A DNA stretch of 23,453 bases from positions 1 to 23,453 of the forward strand of contig JAKAAZ010000021.1 of the NCBI GenBank assembly GCA_021802085.1, given 5' to 3'. This DNA is from Acidobacteriota bacterium (GTDB lineage Bacteria > Acidobacteriota > Terriglobia > Terriglobales > Acidobacteriaceae). Below, one piece after another: positions 17,386 through 23,453 of this stretch (its first letter is position 1; each line of letters starts with the position of its first letter). A program made the translations under genes and the position numbers. The notes beneath the pieces are model-generated. The model did no database searches. It was not told the origin of the DNA and saw only the letters and a program-made list of their open reading frames with translations.

Positions 17386-18473
17386 CGTGTTTCTGCCTGC
17401 TCCCGCAAGAGTTGCTCCGCAGCTTCAAGTACATCGTATGCGGTGATGGTCAACAGTCCTGCCTCGGGCTCTCTTTTCCGGCTGTGATCTCGCCTGCTCG
17501 CCGGGTGCCGCAAGACCCGGCTGCGCGTTCCATAGGGACCGTTGCGGGCCGGGTCTGTCGGCCCATAGATGCCGACAACGGAAATCTTCAATGCGGCTGC
17601 CAAATGGAGTGGACCGGTATCCCCGCCAACAAACAAGCTGGCGCGGCGGGTGCAGGCGATCAGCTGCTGAATGCTTCCCCTCATCATAAAGCAGCTCGCA
17701 TTGTTATTGGCGCAAACAATCTCCGCCAGGCGCGCCTCGCCTGGGCCAACATTAACGATCGTGGCATAGCCCATCTGTGCGAGTTCCGCGGCCACCGCGG
17801 CGTAGCGTTCGGCTGGCCAGCGCTTGGCTCCCCAACCCGCTCCAGGATTCATCAGGACATATCGTTCTATTTCTCGCTTTGCCAGCCATTGATCGCACCA
17901 GGTTTCCGTGGCGGGATCGGTCGGCAAAGCCGGCGCATAATAGGGAAGATCGTTTTTGAATACAGCATTCACCACTTCCAGCGACTGTTCCACAACATGA
18001 ACTCCTGTAGTCTCGATCCGTTCGCGAAAAAGCCAGCGCGAGAGCGGCTCGCGCGGATGCGCTTCCCCGATCATGCGCGGTGCTTGTGCCATACGCCCGA
18101 TCAGCGCGGATCGGATGGCGCCCTGCAGGTCGATGCAGATGTCGTATTCTCTGGCACGCAAGGCGCGGCGTAAGTCTCGAATCCCGATGACAGTCGAAGT
18201 TGAAATGGGATGATGCGCCCACCGCTTGGACTTCACGGGATGCACTCCATCGACCACCGGCATCTGCGGCCCGCGCACGGAACGGTGCGATCGAAAGTTG
18301 GCGCACAAGAGTGGAATCCACTGCGGTTCAATGGCCCACCCGATCCAACTCCCAGGCAGCGTCCTATCGAGGGCAGTCCGCAGCGCAGTCACGGCCGGCA
18401 GCGCGTGCAAAACGTCGCCCATCGCGCCCAAACGCACGATCAGGATACGCAGGTTTTGAAATTGGGCTGGCAA
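17382..18473 (-). CDS. waaC: Lipopolysaccharide heptosyltransferase I-like (GT9)
   Basis: Adds L-glycero-D-manno-heptose to Kdo in the LPS inner core, at the cytosolic face of the inner membrane. The 363-aa protein begins with ILIVRLGAMGDVLHALPAVTAL, the GT9 N-terminal motif with D20, and has the C-terminal donor site LFVGGDTGPLHLAAAL (D285) and GIYGPTDPARNGPYG. The domain IDLQGAIRSALIGRMAQ and the VLMNPGAGWGAKRWPAERYA sugar-nucleotide segment are typical. TTG at 18473 is the only standard start in frame ahead of the conserved N-terminus. It lies 7 nt after the waaA-lpxK stop with no strong ribosome-binding site, so reinitiation is likely. The ending, with a basic RRDHSRKREPEAG loop, is slightly longer than usual. 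The exact acceptor (first or second heptose) is inferred. Confidence 0.85.
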   Translation of the reverse strand: MPAQFQNLRILIVRLGAMGDVLHALPAVTALRTALDRTLPGSWIGWAIEPQWIPLLCANFRSHRSVRGPQMPVVDGVHPVKSKRWAHHPISTSTVIGIRDLRRALRAREYDICIDLQGAIRSALIGRMAQAPRMIGEAHPREPLSRWLFRERIETTGVHVVEQSLEVVNAVFKNDLPYYAPALPTDPATETWCDQWLAKREIERYVLMNPGAGWGAKRWPAERYAAVAAELAQMGYATIVNVGPGEARLAEIVCANNNASCFMMRGSIQQLIACTRRASLFVGGDTGPLHLAAALKISVVGIYGPTDPARNGPYGTRSRVLRHPASRRDHSRKREPEAGLLTITAYDVLEAAEQLLREQAETR

Positions 18474-18480
18474 ACATTCA

Positions 18481-20880
18481 TCATCGCACGTTGTGCGCCG
18501 GATGATGAAACCGTTCGTTCAGCAGCGCTTCCAGCATCTCCATTGAGCGGCTTTCTTCCCGGAGAGAAACTTCCAGTCCGGCAACGACGAGCGGGCCAAC
18601 TTGTTCGAGTTCAGCACGAAATTCGCCCGGCAGGCGCACGCTGTCCTTCTCGGTCGTCAGGAAGCATTCCGCTCCGCTACGACGCGCAGCGGCTCGTAGG
18701 CGCTCTATGTCTTTTGACGTGTAGACGTGGTGGTCGCGAAAAGCGATCTTCGCCTGCAGGTCGAGTCCGGTCTGCCGTAGTCCATCGAAAAAGCCCTTCG
18801 CATCGCCAATGGCACAGAATGCAAGCGCCTTGCCAATCGAAGTTGGAGACATCGGCAACGTCGTCCTGCGCTCCACGATCCACAGATCGGCTGGGTTTGG
18901 ATCGCGGCCTGCCCGACGCATCCGCTGCAACACGCGGTCGGATACGTCTGCGTCCTCTGCGCGCAGAACGCAGATGTCCGCGCGCCCTAATCCGCGGAGT
19001 TGCTCGCGCAGCCATCCAGCCGGCAGCAATTGTCCGTCAAAATCCGCGCGTTGCACCAGGACGATATCAATCGCGCGGGCCAGTTTGCGATGCTGAAAGC
19101 CATCGTCGAGAAGGTGCAGTCTGCGAGAGGGAACTGCATCGGCGTCCGCTGCACTTTCCGCCAACCGTCCTGGTTGGTAGCGATCGGCCCCTACATATAC
19201 CGGAAGTCCACGCCGAGCCATCAGAAGCGGCTCATCCCCAAATTCCTCCTGCGTGCCCAGCGGATCGACACGCGCCACTCTCTGACTCGTCCGGCCATAA
19301 CCTCGGCTCAACACATCGATCTGCCAACCGCGCTGTTGCAACAGGTCCGCCAGCAATAGCACCATGGGAGTTTTTCCGGTGCCGCCGACGGAAAGATTCC
19401 CGACGCTGATCACGGGCCATGTCAATCGTTGCGGCTCAAACCAATGGCGGTCATAGGCAAGGTTCTTGAGCCGCACTCCCACTGCATAAGGCAACACCAA
19501 GGGCCAGGAAACCGGGGACACGGCATAACGTAAGAGACTTCCAGCCGGGCGCGTCATTGCAGGCCATCCTCTTGTTCCGCATCGTGGTTCTTCGGCCAGA
19601 ATTTGTTCGATGGCGGAGAAGCATATCTGGGAAGCCCCTGCCTGCTCCTCAAACACGCGCCGCGCATGGATGCCCATCCGCCGCATTTCCGGCGAAGTCA
19701 GCAGTTCACGCAACACTTGTGCAAGTCGTTCCGGCGGAGTCACGCGAATGGCTTCCTGTTCCAGCAGTGCTGCGACCATGGCGCGAAAATTCTCCGTATA
19801 CGGCCCCATCACAATTGGCACGGAGAACTGCGCTGGCTCCAGCGGGTTGTGGCCGCCCGCGGGTATCAGGCTACCCCCCACGAAGGCCATCGATGCCAGC
19901 GAGTAAACCGATGCTAATTCCCCCACAGTGTCGAGAAGAAAAATGCTCCCTGCGGAAATTGTTTGGGGATGTTGCAGCCATTCCGATCTGCGAATGAAAG
20001 GGAATCCCGCCTCTTCGATCGTTCGCTCCACTGCCCGAAAACGCTCCGGGTGGCGGGGCGCAAGGATCATCACGAGTTCCGGAAACTCCAGCAGCAGTTC
20101 GCCGAATGCGTCGAGAAGGATACGCTCCTCGCCCTCCAATGTGCTGCCTGCGACGATGGTCTTCGCCTGCTGTGGCAGATGTGTACGCAGCTCTCGCGTG
20201 ATCGGCAACTCTCCCGCCGCGCGAACATCGTATTTTAGATTGCCGGCGGTCTTCACCGCATCCGCTGGAGCGCCAAGCTCAACGAAGCGGCTTCGATCTT
20301 CTTCGCTTTGCGCCAGCACCAGCGTCAGCTTGCGAAGCAGCGGCCGCCACAGCGATCGCAGCGCGCGATATCTTGGCAGGGAGCGATTCGAGATGCGGCC
20401 ATTCACCACGATGACGGGAATTTTCGCGCGCTCGGCTTCCACCAGCATGCGCGGCCATAATTCGCTTTCGACCAGCACGAGGGCGCGCGGACGCAAGACG
20501 CGCAGATAGCGGCGCACGATCCATGCAAAATCCAACGGGTAATAAAACACGCGCGTGTACGGCGGCCCAGACTTGTTGAACCGGTCCTGCGCCAGTTTTT
20601 GTCCGGTCCGCGTAGTCGTCGAGATCACCACACGCAGCTCCGGATCAAGACCTTGCAGCAGTTCGATGAGGCGGCTGGCGGCAATCACTTCTCCCACCGA
20701 AACGGCGTGGACCCAAATCGTGGAGCGCGTTCCCACAAATTCGCGAAGGCATGGAGAAACATAGCCCAGACGCTGGCCCAGGCCATGCCGGTAGCGTCCG
20801 CTCCACGCCATGCGGAGCAGCCAATACGGAGAAGCAATCAGGAGGACGGCCACGAGGGCCAAGCTATAAAGCAGCATCAT
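18481..20880 (-). CDS. waaA-lpxK: Fused Kdo transferase (WaaA/KdtA) and tetraacyldisaccharide 4'-kinase (LpxK)
   Basis: One 799-aa ORF holds two complete enzymes. Residues 1-441 are WaaA: an N-terminal membrane anchor (3-22), WVHAVSVGEVIAA with catalytic-type E64, the ISTTTRTGQKLA segment, VESELWPRML, VNGRISNRS, GNLKYD, LAPRHPERF and GGSLIPAGGHNPLEPA. It transfers Kdo from CMP-Kdo to lipid IVA. Residues 442-799 are LpxK: RLKNLAYDRHWFEPQRL, the P-loop SVGNLSVGGTGKTP (492-505), SRGYGR, LLDDGFQHRKLAR and LTTEKDSVRL. It 4'-phosphorylates the lipid A disaccharide, the step just before WaaA. Both halves have family-normal length (about 425 and 340-360). An internal ATG at the junction (19557) has AAGAGGA upstream. 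No good ribosome-binding site precedes the ORF start. It heads the minus-strand LPS operon. Confidence 0.93.
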   Translation of the reverse strand: MMLLYSLALVAVLLIASPYWLLRMAWSGRYRHGLGQRLGYVSPCLREFVGTRSTIWVHAVSVGEVIAASRLIELLQGLDPELRVVISTTTRTGQKLAQDRFNKSGPPYTRVFYYPLDFAWIVRRYLRVLRPRALVLVESELWPRMLVEAERAKIPVIVVNGRISNRSLPRYRALRSLWRPLLRKLTLVLAQSEEDRSRFVELGAPADAVKTAGNLKYDVRAAGELPITRELRTHLPQQAKTIVAGSTLEGEERILLDAFGELLLEFPELVMILAPRHPERFRAVERTIEEAGFPFIRRSEWLQHPQTISAGSIFLLDTVGELASVYSLASMAFVGGSLIPAGGHNPLEPAQFSVPIVMGPYTENFRAMVAALLEQEAIRVTPPERLAQVLRELLTSPEMRRMGIHARRVFEEQAGASQICFSAIEQILAEEPRCGTRGWPAMTRPAGSLLRYAVSPVSWPLVLPYAVGVRLKNLAYDRHWFEPQRLTWPVISVGNLSVGGTGKTPMVLLLADLLQQRGWQIDVLSRGYGRTSQRVARVDPLGTQEEFGDEPLLMARRGLPVYVGADRYQPGRLAESAADADAVPSRRLHLLDDGFQHRKLARAIDIVLVQRADFDGQLLPAGWLREQLRGLGRADICVLRAEDADVSDRVLQRMRRAGRDPNPADLWIVERRTTLPMSPTSIGKALAFCAIGDAKGFFDGLRQTGLDLQAKIAFRDHHVYTSKDIERLRAAARRSGAECFLTTEKDSVRLPGEFRAELEQVGPLVVAGLEVSLREESRSMEMLEALLNERFHHPAHNVR
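19555..19573 (-). promoter_or_regulatory. Possible internal ribosome-binding site and start for LpxK
   Basis: At the WaaA/LpxK junction the minus strand reads AAGAGGA (19573-19567), ten bases, then an in-frame ATG (19557-19555) that encodes Met442. Starting here would give a 358-aa LpxK with a normal N-terminus (MTRPAGSLLRYAVSPVSWP). The spacing is at the long end of normal. The site might let the cell make free LpxK as well as the fusion, or might be a relic of the separate gene. Confidence 0.35.
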
Positions 20881-21057
20881 GGATACATGTATTTTTGAGC
20901 GTGCAGCAAGAATCTGCGTTGCAGCTCAACAAAATGACAGCAAAGCTTTCTATTACCTTACTCTTCATGGCCCGTGAATCGTTTGGTCGCGTGTCACGAG
21001 AGCATCTGGAAGTGCCCAGCCGTTACCATAGAGCAGGATCGAAAGATGCTCTTCTGA
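20881..21057. promoter_or_regulatory. Divergent intergenic region between waaA-lpxK and trmFO
   Basis: This 177-bp stretch must hold promoters for both directions, but I see no standard sigma-70 pair on either strand. Structures present: a perfect 10-bp palindrome ATACATGTAT (20883-20892) next to the waaA-lpxK ATG; an imperfect hairpin (GCAGCAA 20903-20909 with TTGCAGC 20919-20925, one mismatch) in the waaA leader; and alternative hairpins ahead of trmFO (separate entry). No small gene is apparent. Confidence 0.5.
20999..21052 (+). promoter_or_regulatory. Mutually exclusive hairpins at the trmFO start
   Basis: AGAGCATCT (20999-21007) is a perfect 9-bp complement of AGATGCTCT (21044-21052), with a 36-nt loop. 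A second copy of the core, AGAGCA (21030-21035), can pair instead with TGCTCT (21047-21052) around an 11-nt loop. The shared 3' arm ends 5 nt before the trmFO ATG, so either fold covers the initiation region; the only AGGA-type site (21035-21038) lies inside the loops. This resembles a switching leader, but no ligand or known family is recognised. Confidence 0.35.
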
Positions 21058-23343
21058 ATGAACCGAAATATTCCACGCATTCGTGTACTCGGCGCAGGGC
21101 TCGCAGGCCCGGAGGCGGCGTTGCAGGCCGCGCGCCGCGGTTGCTGTGTCGATCTGTACGAGATGCGCCCGGTGCGTTCTACAGAAGCGCACCAGACGGC
21201 GGATTTCGCCGAGCTGGTCTGCTCCAATTCTCTCAAGTCGGAAAGCGAGCATACCGCCCCTTGGCTGTTGAAGCAGGAAATGCGCCGCGCAGGATCGGCT
21301 CTGTTGCAGGCCGCGGATGCCGCAGCCGTGCCCGCGGGCCATGCGCTGGCGGTGGATCGCGTGGAATTTTCTCGGCTCGTCGCTGAGGCCATTGCAGCGG
21401 AGCCGCGCATCGCGGTCCATCGAGAAGAAGTGACCGCGATCGATCCCGCCGATGGCTGGACGGTGATCGCTTCCGGACCCTTGACCTCACCGGCGCTCTC
21501 TGCAGCGATTGCACAACTCACAGGCAGTGAACATCTGGCGTTCTACGATTCCATCAGTCCCATTGTCGATGCGGAGTCGATCGATAGGAACCGCGTCTAC
21601 ATGGCTGCGCGTTGGGACAAGGGGACAGCCGACTATATCAACTGCCCGATGACCCAGGAAGAGTATGACCGTTTTTACGATGCCCTGGTGACAGCGGAAT
21701 CCGTGCACGAAAAGGAGTGGGAGAAGCTCCCCTATTTTGAAGCCTGCCTGCCCATGGAAGAACTTGCGCGGCGCGGGCGCGATACACCACGCTTCGGTCC
21801 CATGAAGCCGGTGGGGTTGCGCGATCCGCGTACCGGGAAAACACCGTGGGCGGTGGTGCAGTTGCGCTGCGAAAATTTGCGGGCGGATTCGTATAACCTG
21901 GTGGGCTTTCAAAACCATCTGAAGTTCAGCGAGCAGGCGCGAGTATTTCGGCTGATCCCGGGTCTCGAGAATGCGAAGTTCCTGCGCTATGGCCAAATCC
22001 ATCGCAACACGTATATCAATGCGCCTCGATTGTTGACAGAAACGTTGCAGTTGCGCGACCATCCGCGGATTCTCTTTGCGGGACAGATTTCCGGAGTCGA
22101 AGGCTACACCGAGTCGATCGCGACGGGAATGCTGGCTGGCATCTACGCGGCAGCACTGGCCCATGGAGAACAGCCCGAGCCGATTCCGCGGGCAACCGGT
22201 CTGGGATCGTTGGTGCATTACATCACCCACGCCGATCCCGCGCATTTCCAGCCCGCCAACATCACCTTCGATCTGCTGCAGCCGCTGGAAGAAGAGTTGC
22301 GGCGCAAGGTCCGCGACAAGCGCGAGCGCCGCAAACTGCAATGCGAGCGCTCCCTGGCACAATTTGACACCTGGTGGCAACGCATTTCGGGCCGCGTCCT
22401 CGACAATTCCAATGCAGGTTTTCCAGCGGCTATGTGCATCTTCGTCCTGGCGCTGTTTCTCACGTGCATTGCGGTCCAGCCTTCGTTCGGCTGGGGCAGC
22501 GATGGTCACAAAATCGTCAATCGCGTCGCAATCGAAACATTGCCGGCGAGTATGCCGGCATTTCTGCGCACGCCGCAGGCGTTGGATGAAATTGAATATC
22601 TCGCTCCGGAGCCGGACCGCTGGCGTTCCTCCGCAGCGCCAGAGTTGAGCGCAGCGCAGGCCCCCGAGCATTTTCTGGACATGGAACTGGCGGACGTGGC
22701 AGCTCCCGACGGTCTGCCCGAGCAACGCTACGACTTTCTCCACGATCTGGATGTCGCCGGGCGGCGGTACCCTGATTTTGCCGACCGGCTCGCTCCGCAA
22801 AAGGTAGGCTTGCTGCCATGGCAGGTGAATGAAGATTTTGAGCGGCTCCTGGTGGACATGCGTGACTATCGAATACTGCATGCTGACCGTCAGGACACCT
22901 TGGGAGTCGAGCTGGCGATCCTGTATGACATCGGATGCCTCGGCCACTATGTTGCCGACGGCTCGCAACCGTTGCACACGACCATCAATTACAACGGCTG
23001 GGTGGAGTCGAAAAATCCCGAAGGCTTCACCCGCCAGCATGGTATCCACAGCCAGTTTGAAACGGAATTCGTGCACAATAATCTGAACGCCCAGGACATC
23101 CAGCCGCTCATTCCAGCCGCTCGGGTTCTGCAGATGCCGTTTCAGGAGTTCCTGTTCTACTTGCAGACGACGCATCGACAGGTCGCCCAGGTGTATCGCT
23201 TTGAAAAACGGGGCGGGTTCGAGGGCCATGGATCGGCGGCATCGCGCAGCTTCACCGCGGAACGACTGGCTGCGGGCGCCACCATGTTGCGCGACATGAT
23301 CTACACCGCCTGGGCAGAAAGCGCGCAATCCGTGACGGACTGA
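21058..23343 (+). CDS. trmFO: Fusion of TrmFO tRNA (m5U54) methyltransferase and zinc-dependent S1/P1 nuclease/phospholipase C-family domain
   Basis: A 761-aa ORF. Residues 1 to about 450 are TrmFO, the folate/FAD enzyme for m5U54 in the tRNA T-loop: dinucleotide motif RVLGAGLAGPEAA (9-21), YEMRPVRSTEAHQT, FAELVCSNSLKSE with C55, RWDKGTADYINCPM, EACLPMEE with C230, and LFAGQISGVEGYTESIATG. TrmFO alone is about 435-470 aa. Residues 459-478 form a hydrophobic, signal-peptide-like segment (MCIFVLALFLTCIAV to PSFG). Residues 479-761 match the trinuclear-zinc S1/P1 nuclease and phospholipase C superfamily: W479 and H484 (WGSDGH), D520, H538, H630 and D634 (GHYVAD), H640 (QPLH), H664 and E668. The frame stays open across the junction. 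The ATG at 21058 has no near Shine-Dalgarno. Real fusion, or two genes joined by a lost stop, cannot be decided from the DNA. Confidence 0.9.
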   Translation: MNRNIPRIRVLGAGLAGPEAALQAARRGCCVDLYEMRPVRSTEAHQTADFAELVCSNSLKSESEHTAPWLLKQEMRRAGSALLQAADAAAVPAGHALAVDRVEFSRLVAEAIAAEPRIAVHREEVTAIDPADGWTVIASGPLTSPALSAAIAQLTGSEHLAFYDSISPIVDAESIDRNRVYMAARWDKGTADYINCPMTQEEYDRFYDALVTAESVHEKEWEKLPYFEACLPMEELARRGRDTPRFGPMKPVGLRDPRTGKTPWAVVQLRCENLRADSYNLVGFQNHLKFSEQARVFRLIPGLENAKFLRYGQIHRNTYINAPRLLTETLQLRDHPRILFAGQISGVEGYTESIATGMLAGIYAAALAHGEQPEPIPRATGLGSLVHYITHADPAHFQPANITFDLLQPLEEELRRKVRDKRERRKLQCERSLAQFDTWWQRISGRVLDNSNAGFPAAMCIFVLALFLTCIAVQPSFGWGSDGHKIVNRVAIETLPASMPAFLRTPQALDEIEYLAPEPDRWRSSAAPELSAAQAPEHFLDMELADVAAPDGLPEQRYDFLHDLDVAGRRYPDFADRLAPQKVGLLPWQVNEDFERLLVDMRDYRILHADRQDTLGVELAILYDIGCLGHYVADGSQPLHTTINYNGWVESKNPEGFTRQHGIHSQFETEFVHNNLNAQDIQPLIPAARVLQMPFQEFLFYLQTTHRQVAQVYRFEKRGGFEGHGSAASRSFTAERLAAGATMLRDMIYTAWAESAQSVTD
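22432..22491 (+). other. Internal signal-peptide-like segment at the TrmFO/nuclease junction
   Basis: Codons 459-478 encode Met, a run of hydrophobic residues (IFVLALFLTCIAV) and PSFG, ending just before W479. In the S1/P1 and PLC family the mature enzyme begins with this Trp. A cleavage with Ser at -3 and Gly at -1 is compatible with signal peptidase I. The ATG at 22432 could start a separate 303-aa preprotein, but no ribosome-binding site precedes it and the segment lacks a basic n-region unless upstream residues are included. Confidence 0.6.
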
Positions 23344-23393
23344 CGCGAGCCTCCTAGAGCGGATTTACAGATACTGTGATCAAAATGGAAGGA

Positions 23394-23419
23394 GTCATTC
23401 TGAGCGAAGCGAAGAATCC
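23394..23419. repeat. Imperfect-palindromic dispersed-repeat-like element
   Basis: Fifty bases after the TrmFO/nuclease stop comes GTCATTCTGAGCGAAGCG followed by AAGAATCC. The outer ATTCT and AGAAT arms pair and there are further inner G-C pairs. I recall very similar TTCTGAGCGAAGCGAAGAA strings as multicopy intergenic elements in several bacterial phyla, but one copy in one window cannot prove repetition. The remaining 110 bp after the gene show no coding sequence. Confidence 0.45.
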
Positions 23420-23453
23420 AGAGGGTGACGGCGGCAATGACCAGGCGCATATC

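Noticed and set aside
17412..18173. 253-aa plus-strand frame opposite waaC
   Set aside because: Antisense to conserved GT9 motifs, with no motif of its own.
18210..19409. 399-aa plus-strand frame opposite waaC and lpxK
   Set aside because: Covers two genes with full motifs on the other strand and is very rich in Arg, Pro and Ser, typical of a shadow frame.
21487..23328. 613-aa open frame on the minus strand opposite trmFO-nuclease
   Set aside because: It mirrors the high-GC codon pattern of the sense gene, has no recognisable motif, and the sense strand encodes clear enzyme motifs over the same span.

Overview
The window is 23.4 kb of compact, GC-rich chromosome from a Gram-negative bacterium. 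The LPS genes, BamD, secreted proteins, the style of the BamD-like protein and the lineage-type unknown proteins suggest Acidobacteriota (Terriglobia-like). That is an inference from gene content and protein style, since no rRNA is present. Almost everything is housekeeping; I see no prophage, IS element, CRISPR array, tRNA or rRNA.

Layout. (1) At the left edge a minus-strand ORF leaves the window. (2) A long plus-strand series runs from 187 to 15936: a GT-C membrane glycosyltransferase, rpe, a BamD-like TPR protein with a long tail, a secreted CE1-type esterase, valS, nadC, birA, coaX, an unknown 241-aa protein, an RlmD-type rRNA methyltransferase and comEC. Many of these genes abut or overlap by 4-17 nt (rpe/bamD, birA/coaX, unknown/rlmD), which implies polycistronic transcription and coupled translation. 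(3) A minus-strand LPS operon runs from 20880 down to 15982: a WaaA-LpxK fusion, a WaaC-type heptosyltransferase, an ICMT-like membrane methyltransferase and a secreted DUF3108 protein. It covers three consecutive steps of lipid A-core assembly: LpxK 4'-phosphorylation, WaaA Kdo transfer and heptose transfer. (4) A 177-bp divergent region separates it from a plus-strand gene (21058-23343), a fusion of the tRNA methyltransferase TrmFO with a zinc-dependent S1/P1 nuclease or phospholipase C-family domain. (5) The right edge carries a short imperfect-palindromic element that looks like a dispersed repeat.

Most unusual are two fused ORFs. TrmFO is joined, through an in-frame signal-peptide-like segment, to a normally exported metalloenzyme. 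The Trp that should be the mature N-terminus and a metal ligand lies exactly after that segment, so the fusion makes biochemical sense only with proteolytic cleavage or internal initiation. WaaA-LpxK joins two successive lipid A/Kdo enzymes and has a plausible internal start for a free-standing LpxK. Smaller points are alternative hairpins at the trmFO start, a BamD-like protein without a lipobox but with a proline/threonine-rich, lysine-ended tail, a basic C-terminal tail on Rpe, and an unrecognised protein between coaX and rlmD.
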